64,000 bases of DNA, taken from contig JABACO010000011.1 in assembly GCA_013339895.1 (NCBI GenBank), positions 3,927,306 through 3,991,305 of the forward strand, read 5' to 3'. The position numbers were made by a program, and so were the translations under genes. How positions within the stretch are numbered: the first letter of the stretch is position 1; the number at the start of each line of letters is the position of its first letter. Shown here in pieces: positions 1 to 12,707 of this stretch. The stretch is from Ephydatia muelleri (lineage: Eukaryota > Porifera > Demospongiae > Spongillida > Spongillidae). Below the pieces are notes generated by a model. That model searched no databases, was not told the DNA's origin, and saw only the letters and a program-made list of their open reading frames with translations.

Positions 1-1522
1 GGAAAGGTATATTGCTGCAAGGCCAGAGATAAAGCGATGCAACGAAGTTAACGTATGGTGTAGCCGGCACGTTCGTATCAACCGCGCTTCTTGTACCTGA
101 TGTTTACGATAATGTAATACAAAGACATGAATGCTGCCATCAGTATCCAAATTGATTGTATTTTTTAAATTCGTAGTTGTCTTATTCGACAAAACTGCAT
201 GTTTCGTAATACAGGATGATTAGTGGTTTGGTAAGAGCATAAATAACCGCTGCAATGCATCTACCAAAAATAAAATAAATATGATATCACTATGGCCTGA
301 GATTGTATGCATGTTGGAACTTAAAAAACCCAGGGTTTCTATTCAAAATGCTGTAACAGGGTGAAGATTTGTCGGTATCTAGGTCTGTTGTTAAGGGGCA
401 TTTCAATATTTCTTATAACGCGGCGCGCACGTAGTAAATGTCCAAAGTTTCTACGGAGCTTAACAGCCGTGTATGGAGTAAGAAATAAATAATTGATTAA
501 ATATGGTAGGCAAGGATACGAAGTATGGTACATTAAATAGCATGAAGATTGTTTATCTAGTCCATAAATACCTATATTGTTATGTGATATAATATATCAT
601 TATGAAGCCTGTTTTAAGTGGTAAATTGCCAATCACACTGCACTTGATGCATGTGTTGGCATGGAAGTGATAAAAGTGGGCCAGTAGAACTTGTAAAATT
701 TGCTCGTGATTTGGATACAGTAAGTAATGGTATCCTGTTCACGGTGAAGTGAAGTTATGCGAGATACATGGATAGATACAACACAATGATTATAGTTATG
801 TGAAATATTAGGGTTACGAGTAGTTGCGTGCTTGAATATGTTAAACGTACAGGTGTGTACCTAAATCATTCTGAGGTGATAATTAAACATCAAGGTTCCA
901 TGTAAATAACAACACTATGCGTAATTTGTTAGAGTGCACTCAGTGCAGAAATGGCTCGCAGTCCACGTATAAAAGGTGCTTGCCTGCAAAGGTGATTCCT
1001 CCACAATCATGTGATTTTAGTGAGCTTGTCAACTGTTCTTTTGTCTCATCATGGACTGTTCCAGACACTGTTACTTCATTGGTTTTGAAATCGAGTTACA
1101 AGAAAAATCAACATCAGTACCTAGAGCTCTACATTTGCCTTAAGGTTTACCACGGCATTTTAAATAACGCACAAGATCGTGGAAGTGATGCACAATGCAC
1201 CTATAATAATGTGAACACAATTTAAAAAAAACTACCCACCTCATCCTGTTCTACATGTTTGCACAACAGGGAGCTACACGTATTCTTCTCGCAATACTGT
1301 TTTCCCTTTCTTATAATAGGATAATGATTCCCTGAATGACATAATCTATATTGTTATGTTTTATTCACATACGTAAATTCATGTACACAGTATGAAGGTC
1401 AAAGTTCAGTTTTGTTTGTAATGATATGGTTGTCTTCACAGACCCCACTGATCTATGTGCTTAGCCAGGTAGCCACATCAGCCCACAGCTCTATGCCAGC
1501 AGTCAGCCATAGTAGACCACAG

Positions 1523-1646
1523 TTGAGGACAAGGCTGAGGAGTAACTCATCTTTGATCATAATGGTCATTCAATACACTGAAGCTTGAGGACAAGGCTGA
1601 GGGGTAACTCATCTTTGATCATAATGGTCATTCAATACTCTGAAGC
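1523..1646. repeat. 62-bp tandem duplication
   Basis: Two adjacent copies, 1523-1584 and 1585-1646, both starting TTGAGGACAAGGCTGAGG and both containing a GATCATAATGGTCATTCAATAC stretch. They differ at only a few positions (for example AGTAAC versus GGTAAC, and ACACTG versus ACTCTG). A third truncated start (TTGATCAT) follows at 1647. This looks like a simple recent local duplication with no coding content. Confidence 0.85.
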
Positions 1647-2250
1647 TTGATCATATTGTGTGTGCTGGCACAGCAGCCCACAGTTCCACGTGCTGCAGGT
1701 GAGGTACTTGTAGTCACAACACAGTGGAGGTGAGGTAGTCATTGGCGGATACAGAAGGGGGAGGGAGGAAGGGAGTCTCCCTCCCTGACATGTATCCCTA
1801 ATCATGCTAGTAAGCAACTACATACAGTGTATATCTCCTGTAACAGATATCGATTTTCAGTTTCAGTTCAGTTTACTGCAACTACATGTCTGGAACTCAC
1901 CTATTTTGGTTAAAGCCCGGACAACCAATCTCTATTCAACAGTCTGTGTTTCTTGTGTTTGTGTGACTGTCATACAATTTTAAAAGCTTTGTTGCCAGAG
2001 GATCAAGCCCAGACCTCAAATTTGGTAGATTATTGTTCTCAAAGGAGTCTTGACATTCAGCATGGATAAATTAGGCCTACGTACTTGCATGCATATTATT
2101 TATTGTTTTGACAAATATGTGAGCGCATACTGTTAAAAAGCATTAGCCATTGGGGCTTCACCCCAGTCCCCAATGGGCAGGTGAGGGAAGGGGGGAGGGG
2201 GGAGGCTGTTTCCCTCAATAATTATCAATGGGGGAGATGTTGAGCTGAGG

Positions 2251-2441
2251 AAAAAAAAAAAACAAACAAAAAAAACAAAAAAAAAAAAAAAAAACGAAAA
2301 AAAAAAAAAAAAAAAAAACAAAAAAAAAAAAAAAAAAAACAAACCACAACCAAAAACAAAAAAAACAAAACAAAAAAAACACCCCACACCCACCCCCCCC
2401 CCCCCCCCCCCCCCACCCCCCCCCCCCCCCCCCCCCCCCCC
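2251..2441. repeat. Low-complexity poly(A) then poly(C) tract
   Basis: About 130 bases of A with scattered single C interruptions are followed by about 60 bases of nearly pure C with single A interruptions. Frames across it translate to poly-Gly/Phe on the minus strand, which is meaningless. Tract length here is unlikely to be reliable, because long homopolymers are error-prone in every sequencing technology. Confidence 0.9.
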
Positions 2442-4873
2442 TTTACAAGATTTCTGCTTTTTCCACTGGCTGTCATAACAGTCTACAGTCCTGTCTGTCA
2501 AAGACCACACATCGCACCACAGTGTCATCATAATACCAAATTTCAGCACTCAGCTATCTATAGTCGCATCCCCCCACCCTACCACACATATATTGTCTGT
2601 GGATATGCAGATATGGACATACATAATTGCTAACACTCCATCCATGTCATCTACCAGTGCCTCGATTGTAATCAATGAAATCTCCATCCTCTGATTCCGT
2701 CCCAGGCATAAATCGTGCCTCTCCATCAGTAGCATCTGCTTCCATCATCACCAAGTACAGGCCTGTGTTTGAAATAAAACTGCACCTGTAAACTGTGTAC
2801 CATAATACAAAATCAACTGCCTGTTCATGTCTACGTAGACCTCTCTAGATGTTTTGGACAAACATAAAAGACTTTGCTCCCAGCACACAAGACAGTGCAC
2901 AATAATATGATCTCCAGCCAATGACTTGTGGCAGCTATTTGCACATTCTCATTCTGAATACAACAGCAAGTACGATTAATGCTTTCCTGAGAGTCGTATT
3001 ATTCACATGTCACCTGAACTCACCCAGTTCAGTACATCCGTATAAAAAACTATCCTTTCTAAATGAATTTGTTTATATTAGCAGTTGGTGGTTGAATGAC
3101 TCCATCCAATATGTGCTCCTGCACTGAATAGCAGAATAGGATGGGATGGCTAATGACAACATAAGGCATGAAAGTTTCATTCACCAGCAGTGTCAGCGTA
3201 CTGATAGATAAAAATCTTTTCAAAGCACCTTGATTGCTGCTGGATTAGAGAGAAGCTGTATCTTGGGAATATATACCAGACTTATAACATTGACTCTCAT
3301 GATGACAGCTGTGATGATCATCTGTGGGATAAGAATATTAATGCACTTAGCAGATAGTGCAGGATGATGTTTATGATCAAGGCTATCACTACTACTCGCA
3401 CAGTTCTTCATGTACCAGTACACGTCTGCTTTGGTGCTATTCACTCTGATACATTTGTATTAGTGTTACTTTTTCTTACTCAAAACTCTTATCAGAAAGG
3501 TGGTAATGCTCCTATTAGCAATGGTACGAGCTTCTTTATATTATTGACAGCATTCTATGTACCTGTAAAGCATGTATAACAATCATACTCTAATTAGAGC
3601 ATGTCAATAATTTGCCATGTCATGTGTCATAGGAATAGGTTGTGTGCTGGTGGTCAGTTTGACTTGAAGCTGATAGTCATGATCAACTTCTGTAACTCTC
3701 AGAACTGCATTGTAATACCACATATTCTGTGCTACCAGTACACAACACACCTCTGACATTACTATTTGCTGTCACTGCTTTTGTACAAACAACCTCCCTT
3801 GTCTGTGACACTCGATGTGCGTGTGACACAATATTAAACCTAAGAACTGAATACTACAGTAAAAAACATTATAATACATGCATGTATAGCGCACATATTT
3901 ATACCTTCCAACCCAGGCAAGGACAGCTGTGTGGTCATGGCAAGCATCAGTCATAACCCGCTGTAGGTGTCAGTTCAGTTGCTATTGCAGCATACAGTAA
4001 TTTGCCTTTGAAAGAGTCTCATCAGCATTATTCTTCATGGTTGTCTTCTCTGTCATGTCATTTACCATATTCCAGTTGTTATGTCAGATGTACGCTATAA
4101 GATAGTGTGCTAATAAAGCATAGACATTGGTAAAGTAACTGAAACAACTCAATGGCTTGCATGTAGTGCCTTTTGACTGTACCTATTCCGGCAATGCTAC
4201 AACTACGGTGGTAAAATTTTGATCAGCACCAGTGAATGCATGAATTAATCTGCAATAATATTTGCACATTATTAGCACAATGTAAATAGCAAGTGGAACT
4301 GCTCACTTTTGGTTAAAGAGATCATGCCCACTTCGGAGCTTGCCCATGTATGTACGAGTTGCTTGGCAGATCACTCAAAACTGCCTCAGCCTCATGACCT
4401 TTCTACATAATGATGCAGTCATAGCAAGTGCTATGGTACACGTGTATTGTCTGAGGCAAATGGTCAGCTTCCAGCACTTATTATATGGGCCCTGGATTTA
4501 TTTGATCAAACAGGGTAGGGCTATGTTAATTTATTATTCTAAATCATTTATAATACTATTTAAATTAAATTAACAGTCATTAACCAAAAGGGAGATGGGG
4601 GTAGGGTTTTGAAAACAGATGATGGTGACAGAAAGCCGTTGCAAATAGAACAGAGTTTTTGCATGAGTGATTGGTATCCCAGCTCTGTCAGGAAGGCCTG
4701 AGAAGAGCACACACCAGTCCTCTTATGTCTTCATAATGATTTATGAGAATCAGTCTTCAAGCTACAAAATTTATTCTCACTGTTTGAAACTAGCATGTTC
4801 GGTTGTGATGTGAGTTTGTGTTGAATAGTATTCTCACCTGTAAATGATATAATTAATGCAACTTTCATTTTAG

Positions 4874-4942
4874 ATTCCTGATATTCCACGTGTTCCACCT
4901 TCAAGTATCACGGCAGAGAACATATTTCAACAGTATTGGAAT
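4874..4942 (+). CDS. CMTR1: CMTR1 homologue, exon a (first exon found)
   Basis: CMTR1 adds a 2'-O-methyl group to the first transcribed nucleotide of capped mRNA (cap0 to cap1), using S-adenosylmethionine, in the nucleus. This 69-nt exon is flanked by TTTTAG and a GTAAGC donor, is phase 0 at both ends, and reads IPDIPRVPPSS..FQQYWN. As I recall the human protein, the matching stretch is GIPDQARVAPSSS, which opens the catalytically inactive guanylyltransferase-like domain (around human residue 550). Joined by phase, the exons in this window give about 297 codons, equivalent to the C-terminal third of the roughly 835-residue human protein. The N-terminal G-patch and catalytic FtsJ/RrmJ domains are absent here. 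The identification rests on collinear similarity over seven consecutive exons with compatible phases; this exon alone would not be enough. Confidence 0.75.
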
Positions 4943-7644
4943 GTAAGCAGATGATATTCATTATTGGCAGAGGTGCTAGAGTTGAATGTACACATAGGCA
5001 AACAACATTGCGGGGTGGTTATTTGTACAGCTAGTTTCAGAAGTTACATTTTATAGCACATTCCTTCACTTTAAAAGGATAACAGTAGTTTAGAAGTAAC
5101 CTGTCTAAATATAGTAAATGGGCAGACCACTTAATGCATTTTAATACTGAATTCTCTCAGATGTAAATGAAATTAGGTCATGTATTATGACTGTGAAAGT
5201 TACCATATCAATTATCACCATTGAAGGTACATGTAGAAGTTTTACATTTTATCCTTAAGAGTTGAAATGGCTGCATGTAATAGTGCAATACACCTATCAT
5301 CTTAGACAGTTTGAAAAGGGTTAGCATATCTTACTGGTAACTGGCATAAAAGAGCTGGACTGTTTCTGCAAATGTGAATGCTTGGTACTGTACTGTTCTT
5401 AAATATTTGTGACAGGGTATCATGAATGTGTCACAGTGTAAAATCAAAGGCTAATTCTATCACATAATTTAGATCTTGATCATAGTTTGTAGTGGCCGAT
5501 ATGTATTCAATTAAAGCAACATGCTTGTGAATTGCATGCAAATTTGCCCGTTTGTGCATGGCTCGGCTTAATTGGTGCTAATTGTGGAAGTCATAATGCT
5601 ACAATGAGTACATGGTACATGTAAAGGTCAGTATTGATGAAAAGGGATAACAGTACATATACACATGTTATTACAGACAGTGTGAAATTTAAAAAGGTTG
5701 GAAGATCAATGTATGAGGAAGAGGGTTGGTGTGAATTGAGGGGGAAAATGTATTTATAGACATGTGGCAAAATAATAACACTTGATTGAACACACTCACA
5801 CACACACACACACCACTAATTCTATGCCCTGTACATAACATACAGTCTCCCCTTGAGGCATTACTTAACTGTAATATAGCAACTAGTAATATCCCGCAGG
5901 ATAGATGTACATATATTGTTTCCCCTCTACATTTATCCCATGTCCCCATATTGCAGTTTATTATTTCACGGCTTGGTCATTCATATAAAGTGAGGACACT
6001 TTTTTCACACTCACAACTCTGATTTGTTTCATACTCTGTATTCAGGTATATGTTGTGCCTCTCATGTTACTTGCTCCACATCAAATATGCTAGATGCATG
6101 TATTACCGCTCAACATTCCTATACTTCCCTACCAGATACCATTTGGTCTGATTCCCATCAAATTCAAGTAGGTACATATTGGTGTGGAAATAATAATGGA
6201 GACAATTAGGGTGGCATGGGCAATAGTTGTGGCTGGGATGAAGGAACAATGCTCAATATTTGAAAAGTCTGGGGCCACTAAACCATTAGTATTAAACGTG
6301 TGTTGAGATAAGCTTTCAAAAGTTCTTGACAACCAATTACATCATTGGGACATTAGGACCCTACTTTATGAATGGTTCAATGGTATAGTGGTGATGTACA
6401 GCAGTGATTCAGCATACTCCAATTCTCAGTGTATAAAAAGCAATGTGTAGAGGGCATCTAAAGACTTCTAAAATATCAAATAATTTGAAATCTTGAAAAA
6501 ACATGCATTAGTTCCTTTTTTGCGGAAACGATCCATATATATACATGAATGAAAGGTTAAATTGTTCACCTCTTTTGTCAAGTGAGAAGGGATTTCAGAG
6601 GAGCTATGACATCAAACTGTTCTCAATATTCATTAGCAGACAAATGTACAATGGTTTATTTAATTCAATATTCTAATTAATTGGTCCAATGGTAAAATAC
6701 ATAATCTACTGTAATGGGACGGTTTTCATTATTGAGTTAATTTTGCTCTTTTGACTTTTTTTTCCCTCACGGGATCCAATACTCATAATAGATATGGCTG
6801 CACGAAAGGAGACAACAATGTATGCATATATGTATGTTGATGAAGTTTAGGTGCAATAATTTGTATAAGGCTAGAAAAAATTAATTTGACATTTCTCATG
6901 AGTGAATTCATAATTTGACATTCAGCACATTGAAAGAATAGTCCAACTTTTTGGCACAATTGTTGAGAGCATTAAATTAAAAAAAATGTGTCAAATGTCT
7001 TGTCTCAAAATGCCACCTAATATACATGAATGCATTCATATTGTTTATGTGTAATGGTCAAAGTAGCAGTTCAGTGTAACATGCAAACCCTTTAGCCCTT
7101 TAAAGTGTCATTCAATACAGTTGTATTGCATGGAGCCAAGGTACAGTGTAGCATGATGTGCTTGCAGTTCATAAAACACAAAAGCAATCAGCAATGTAGC
7201 CTTGCTCATAAGATTGTAGATTTACATTAGTTTGATAGGACCAAAAAAATTATTACATAAGGGCATGCCTTATGAACTCAATACATGTAAAGCCATGCCC
7301 ATTCAATACAATTATATTCCAATGTATTTATTGTAAACATTCAAGAAACTACAAGAGTAGATGGCTATGTTGATGGAGTTCACGTCAAGCACTTGTGCTT
7401 TTTGTATATATGAATATTTACAATAAATAATTAATGTACTGTTGCCTTGCTGGAATGTTGTTCACCATAACTATAATACAAAGCTAATTAAAAAGGAGTC
7501 TTCACATAATTGAAGCTATTATTATTATTTTTTGTTGCATGAGCAGTGAGCGTGATTAGCAATAGTGGAATGATAATGGTGCTTAATCAAACATTGTGTA
7601 ATCCTTGTATTCATTACTGTGTTGTTGCTGATTCTTTTGATCAG
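4943..7644 (+). other. CMTR1 intron, 2.7 kb
   Basis: Bounded by a GTAAGC donor and a TGATCAG acceptor after a T-rich run. It contains a short CA microsatellite near 5795-5813. At about 6430-6531 there is a copy of the interspersed repeat also seen at 9391-9480 and 10461-10705 (shared CATGCATTAG.TCC...CGATCC end). No other gene was recognised; the short open frames around 5600-6330 overlap on both strands and look random. Confidence 0.6.
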
Positions 7645-7803
7645 AAACTCAGTGAAGCATCAGATGATCCACCCCCACGTTCTCTTCTTAACTCAACATC
7701 ATTTGCGGCTGTAACTAGACAGAATATTCCATTTGAGGAATACCCATTCTCTTGGAAATGGTACTGGGCTTGTGGAAAGCGATATATTATTGTTGGATTA
7801 GGA
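7645..7803 (+). CDS. CMTR1: CMTR1 homologue, exon b (guanylyltransferase-like region)
   Basis: A 159-nt exon, phase 0 to phase 0, between a T-rich acceptor ending GATCAG and a GTAAGT donor. It starts KLSEASDDPPPRSLLNS and ends in KRYIIVGLG. The human counterpart ends KFLIGLGKSQIYTWDG, so the I-GLG end and the junction to the next exon (RRNVHAWDA) line up. The middle holds an aromatic run (FSWKWYWACGK) where the human protein has VFDYRCMVSG. An in-frame open stretch continues into both flanks (7546-7971), but the splice borders and the similarity both stop at the positions given. Family assignment is strong; exact borders are inferred from splice consensus. Confidence 0.85.
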
Positions 7804-8899
7804 GTAAGTTGTTGTAATACAGCTAGCTCTGCACTACTGTTAATTTTACTGATAACTGGCTTAAGAATAATTGTGGTCACCATCTATCACCAGGGGTTAA
7901 TAACCACAAGGGACAACCATGGATATTATATTATCTATTTGATGTTTTATTCTGCTGCTGTATTTACATGATTATGTGGTAGTACTGGCTGATGTTTATG
8001 TGTTGTGTGCTTGATGCCTTTTTAATGAAGTACAAATGAAAAATATATTACAAAGTATACTGCGCATCATTAGCTGCATTGAAATTTTAATCACAACCAA
8101 GCTTAGCAACTGTGGCTACCTTTTCTGATGAACATTAGCATCTGTATACTGTAGTTCTAATATTGGATGGTGTGTAGGATCATTTTATTATTTTGTATCC
8201 AAGGAGATAACAGAACGTTGTACTGAAAGCTACCTTCATTTGCCACGTCTTGGATAAATTATTTCAAATTGATCAGAGAGTTCAGTTTGTTGATTTAAGT
8301 ATCGTATCAAAATCAGAAAATTGTAACAAAAAGGAGAAGCAGTGTACTTTATTTAGAAATGATTGAGCATAAATTAACCCACAAATGCATAATGCTATTG
8401 CTTGCCTCGAGTCCCTAGGAGTGTGCAAGTAGAGCAACTAGCAACGTTCTTTCACAGTCCAACTACGCACACAACCTTGTTGCTCAATAAAGTAGTTATG
8501 TCCAGTTTCTTCTTAGTAATACAATTGGATATGCTCACTTCTTTACTATTAAATCTTAAACTAAATGTATAACAAAGTGACATTGGTATCAGAACTGGAA
8601 ACCTTTCATGCATGTATAACAGTTGATCAAGTGTTGGCCACTGGTCAAGCTTTTGGACTCAAAAGTTTGGCGCACTATTGTGTTGTTAATCACCAGAGTA
8701 TTTTAGTCATTCAGACAATGAAAACATTGATGTATTAATATTCAATTCAGTGTTTTTCCCTCTCATGAGTCATCTAGTTGTATAGTTATGTTGTGCATCT
8801 ACATTGCCTTGTTCTTTCTGTGTGCATGCTTGTTGCATCATGTATTCTATTTTTATTTGGGAGATACAGGATTTGAAATTTCACGTTTGCTTTGTTCAG
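7804..8899 (+). other. CMTR1 intron, 1.1 kb
   Basis: Starts with a near-perfect GTAAGT donor and ends in TTTGTTCAG. AT-rich with no recognisable element or gene. Confidence 0.6.
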
Positions 8900-9028
8900 C
8901 GCAGAAATGTTCATGCCTGGGATGCAAGATCGGATAAACCTACATTTCGAACTGAGTCAAAATTGAAACTTGAATTGCCACGAGGAACAGTACTGGAGAC
9001 AGAGCTAGTTGAAGAACGTGAAGGAGAG
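8900..9028 (+). CDS. CMTR1: CMTR1 homologue, exon c
   Basis: A 129-nt, 43-codon exon between TTTGTTCAG and a GTTTGT donor. It reads RRNVHAWDARSDKP and then LKLELPRGTVLETELVEE. The remembered human stretch is QIYTWDGRQSDRW followed by LDLKTELPRDTLLSVEIVHE. W-D, R-SD and ELPR-T-L---E-V-E are shared in order and spacing, which makes this the most diagnostic exon of the gene. In known CMTR1 this belongs to the guanylyltransferase-like/OB part that lies C-terminal to the methyltransferase core. The donor is weak (GTTTGT), but both the reading frame and the similarity end there. Confidence 0.9.
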
Positions 9029-9750
9029 GTTTGTGCAATGAGAATTTTATTATTCAGTTTGCTGTTCACTGAAAGGTTGTGCAGATCAAGGTTTAGACAC
9101 AGCCTCTCTGATGGGCCAAGCAGATGCAGTAGAAGGTTATTTCTCTTAAATATGCATAAAATGCTTGTTGATATACTCCCATTTCCAAACACAAGATTAG
9201 TATGCAATAAATATACAAATAATTTCATATTACACTGTGCATCAATTGATGTTGCAGATCCACTAGACGCTGTGAACTGAGCCAGAAGGCTGTTTCATAA
9301 TTTACAACATTAGGACAAGTCCAATTTGACAATTCTTCTTAACTCTTGATTCATATGAGAATGGGTGTAACAAGAGAAGTTATCTAAGTTACATTTCAAC
9401 GCAGGTGTTACATTTTTATTGTGCGTACATGAAATTTTATAATGTATGCGTTAGGTCCCTTTTTTCAGAAATGATCCCATACATTAAAGTTTTGTTCTTT
9501 GTACTGACATCATGAGATGAACTATTCAATTAATTTCATCATGGCTAACAATTATACTAATGTAGTATTTATTATTTCAATGCATACATTATGATCATTT
9601 CTGATGTGTCGTTAAAGCATTTTTTATTGCACAATGAACTCAAATTCCAGTTATTGTTTACAGTAGATTTGAAGGAGCAAACTTTTATTACATCATGCTG
9701 TTGGTGTACATACCGGCTTCTTAGGTATTAAAAACATTCTCACTGTTTAG
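9029..9750 (+). other. CMTR1 intron, 0.7 kb, with interspersed repeat copy
   Basis: Contains at 9391-9480 a copy of the repeat whose end reads AATGTATGCGTTAGGTCC and then ATGATCCC. The same end is seen at 10618-10705 and, more diverged, at 6500-6531. Otherwise AT-rich and featureless. Confidence 0.55.
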
Positions 9751-9842
9751 GGCAGAGGCCAGAAGAAGACTGATGTGCTTTATATTGTTGATGTACTTGC
9801 AATTGGAGAAGAATTCTATGGCAAGAAGCCACCTAAAGAAAG
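9751..9842 (+). CDS. CMTR1: CMTR1 homologue, exon d
   Basis: A 92-nt exon after CACTGTTTAG, ending in phase 2 at a GTACAA donor. It reads GRGQKKTDVLYIVDVLAIG and then EEFYGKKPPKE. The corresponding human stretch is [20 protein letters not shown]. G-xxQ-K----I-I-DVL is conserved, and the preceding exon's last residues (EREGE) match human ELKGE directly upstream. Confidence 0.88.
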
Positions 9843-10255
9843 GTACAAACTTGTTCATAGACACTTGTGATGCATCCATTCATAAAGATAAAATGCTGTT
9901 TTTGTAGCAGCAACTTTGTATATGAGGCATAACACACTTGCTGGCCGGGGTTGCAAGATTTGCAGGAATCAGTATTGTTGGCTAGGAACACAAATAACAT
10001 TTGTTCATTATAGCGATTTTCCAGAAATGAGAAAAGCATCAATTGTCTAGTACATGTAAATACTCTGCTAAATGCATTGCATTACATTATGAAAATTCCT
10101 GTACACTTGTGCATATAATGTTTGAAATAAATTTTTAAGATGTTCAAATATTAAGTGTAAGGTCATACTGATAAGACCAAAGGTCTCATGTTACATTGCA
10201 CTAGTTATGGAGGCATGGAATTGATTTTGACTCATCATCCTATTTGAAATGCCAG
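9843..10255 (+). other. CMTR1 intron, 0.4 kb
   Basis: The shortest intron among the confidently assigned exons. Donor GTACAA, acceptor AATGCCAG. Nothing else recognisable; the minus-strand open frame across it (9833-10042) is incidental. Confidence 0.6.
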
Positions 10256-10324
10256 GCTATTAATTGCAGAAAAGTTATGTCAAGCTGTAAATAAAGCTGC
10301 AAGCAAAGAGCTCATCATGTTGAA
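10256..10324 (+). CDS. CMTR1: CMTR1 homologue, exon e
   Basis: A 69-nt exon whose first base completes the Arg codon begun in exon d (AG|G) and which ends in phase 2 at GTGAGA. It reads (R)LLIAEKLCQAVNKAASKEL and then IMLK. The remembered human stretch is RIQLAEKFVKAVSKPSRPD. AEK---AV-K is conserved, and the residue count from here into the next exon equals that of the human protein, so no exon seems to be missing between e and f despite the 5.3 kb intron. Confidence 0.88.
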
Positions 10325-10460
10325 GTGAGAGGATTTCTGTGGAAATATTTTTTACCAATGCATAAATGCATGCATCTGTACTGCGTACAAACATTATGAC
10401 TATAATGTGTCTGCTGTGTTTAATTCTATTCTAAATAACTCTGAATACATAATTCTGTAA

Positions 10461-10705
10461 TTGGGATTGTTTCTGTGAAAAGGGACCTAACGCATGTTTT
10501 TTCAAGATTTCAATTTAATCTAGAAGTCTGAAATGTCCTCTACACGTCACTTCTTACACACTGAGAATCAGACTATCTGTCGTGGAGTTGTAAGGCTCTG
10601 AATGTTTAATTAGCCATACATTTCAATGCAAGCGTTACATTTCTATTGCGCATACTGGAAATTATATAATGTATGTGTTAGATCCTTTGCACAAAACGAT
10701 CCCAA
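10461..10705. mobile_element. MITE-like inverted-repeat element, about 245 bp
   Basis: Begins TTGGGATTGTTTCTGTG, continuing to AAGGGACCTAACGCATG, and ends with the imperfect reverse complement (ATGTATGTGTTAGATCC then AACGATCCCAA). Related single ends occur at 6430-6531 and 9391-9480. The interior at 10500-10580 is the reverse complement of the 6427-6500 region, so this is an interspersed family. No coding capacity, so a non-autonomous DNA transposon is the simplest reading. No clear target-site duplication was found. Confidence 0.6.
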
Positions 10706-11356
10706 TTGCAAGAAGTTATGTGTAGCAAATAGATTGTTGTAAGATGCATCTTTTTTGTGCTAATGTTACGAGGTCCAACAGACCACATCCAAGTACCTTA
10801 TTTACCACCCTGGGTGGCTATTCAAGCATTGGTAAAGGTTTATTGTTGTGAGTATCACAGTATCATTTACGATAATATTTACCGATATGCAAAATCACTA
10901 TTTTGTTACAAATTTGAAATTAACATATATATAGGAGCTATACAACTCAAATAGCCTCTTATCTGGTTGGCTATCATTCAGCACCACCGAAATGCTTTCT
11001 TTTATCCTTTTTGGCCTGAAGTAGTAGGCTTAGCAGTTGGTCTTCATGCTCTTCATGCTGCTTCCATTCTCATTCTTTTGTGATCAACTTTGTATTGCTT
11101 GGCTGCACTACGTGATCTCATGTTTATTCATTTAGGATTACTGCTAAACGATTATACTAATTAAAGCCTATAGACGGTAATTAAATGGATGGGACACACA
11201 GTAGTCATTTAGCAGTGCATTGTATATGCAATGATTTCTACATCAGCAAATTTCATAGCAAATCAAACCAGTACTTTCTGCTCATGTAATCATACCCGTA
11301 CTATTGGTTGTAAACAATCTGCGTGCACATTTATTCAATCCAAGAAAGCAAAATCT

Positions 11357-11526
11357 TTTAGCTTAAGTCCTCTGACAGTCCTTTGAGCCATCCCAGTTTG
11401 TATATAATATTATCGCTCATGGAATGAAGTGCTCAGAATGGTCATAATATGGCAGTGTAGGGTAAATCTATATATATTAGCCCATTTTAGTATCATTATC
11501 TAGGTTTGATGTACTATTTTCCCTAT
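11357..11526. repeat. Interspersed repeat copy, homologous to 13831-13989
   Basis: Both copies start TTTAGCTTAAGTCCTCTGAC and continue through AGTCCTTTGAGCCATCCCAG, TCAGAATGGTCATAATAT, GTGTAGGGTAAATCTATATA and GATGTACTATTTTCCCTAT, with small indels. This copy ends there. The other copy continues into a fold-back element. Confidence 0.8.
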
Positions 11527-12372
11527 CACTCATGAGGCGAACTCAATATTGGAGTCCCATACATGCACACCACACATCATTCAGTACAATGTACCTCTGA
11601 ATGGTTTTTAGGTAGATCTCTTCCTAAAACTGTTGTACCATGTATTCTGTGCCACACACAGCCTTCCTGATATCTGATCTGTGGCAGCTTTGGTGGCTTT
11701 CCAATACTAACTTCTTGGGGAAGCTTTGTCATCCTCTAAACCTGCGCTATATTCTTGTAGCCCACTTCAGTTCAGGGTTATTGTGATACCACTGCATCTC
11801 TGAACCATGATTAGTTTCGTGACTGCCATTGTAGCTTTTGCTTACAGAAGTATGCTTCTTTTCAGATCTCACTTCATAATTGAGGAATTACACTTATTCT
11901 TGTTTGCTATTAATAGCATAACTATCCAATCATATATAGCCTTCTCAAACGTGGATTATTAATGACATCATACACGATCACTCCTATGTGAAACCGACTC
12001 TAAGTTGTGATGAGACAAGAGTAGTGAGAAGGATGTGCTATACCATGAAGTCATAATGTTGAGTGACTGGTAACCCATACATGTATAGGTCATTACATAT
12101 TGCTTTCAATCATAGCAAGCATTGAATATTAAGTCCTGTTTCTGCTAGGTCATGAGAACTGTCGTACCCACTGTGTCAAGTATTCTCTCTATCTGATAAA
12201 AAGCAAGCATATTCAAGATAGTTTTTGAGGTATGTGGCCAGCAACAGATATTCTTCATCACACAGTATAGACATTTGCTGTGTCTCGATCCATGCTCTTG
12301 TTGGCCCTGCTATTATTTTCCAATAGCTGCTATCTACTGTAACCCTTATTATTTTATAATTTATAAGACAAC

Positions 12373-12702
<330 letters not shown>

Positions 12703-12707
<5 letters not shown>

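Larger units (their letters stand above)
1..4873. other. Non-coding or unrecognised sequence left of the first CMTR1 exon
   Basis: AT-rich sequence with many stops in all frames. The only open frames are short, and none carries a domain or repeat I recognise. The interval ends in the acceptor of the first supported exon (TTTTAG at 4868-4873). It is therefore probably an intron of the same gene, with the missing N-terminal exons either left of the window or hidden here as short exons I could not identify. It holds a 62-bp tandem duplication (1523-1646) and a poly(A)/poly(C) tract (2251-2441), listed separately. No tRNA or rRNA was seen. Confidence 0.5.
10325..12372 (+). other. First part of the 5.3 kb CMTR1 intron, with two repeat elements
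   Basis: Runs from the exon e donor to the mitochondrial insertion. It holds the inverted-repeat element at 10461-10705 and a direct-repeat copy at 11357-11526, listed separately. A stretch around 10780-10850 (with GTAAAG) mimics an exon, but its phase fits neither neighbour. Otherwise no gene was seen. Confidence 0.55.

Noticed and set aside
917-1225. 102-codon open frame with Cys-containing start
   Set aside because: No recognisable motif, no splice context matching the CMTR1 frame, and composition typical of AT-rich non-coding DNA. It could still be a lineage-specific gene, but nothing supports it.
2133-2549. Poly-Gly/Phe frame on the minus strand
   Set aside because: Translation of the poly(A)/poly(C) tract only.
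8804-9280. Single 158-codon gene covering CMTR1 exon c
   Set aside because: Similarity and splice signals restrict coding to 8900-9028; the rest of the frame has no similarity and merely lacks stops.
10780-10841. Possible CMTR1 exon with a GTAAAG donor
   Set aside because: Its end phase (1) does not fit the following exon, and exons e and f already join with the same residue count as the human protein.
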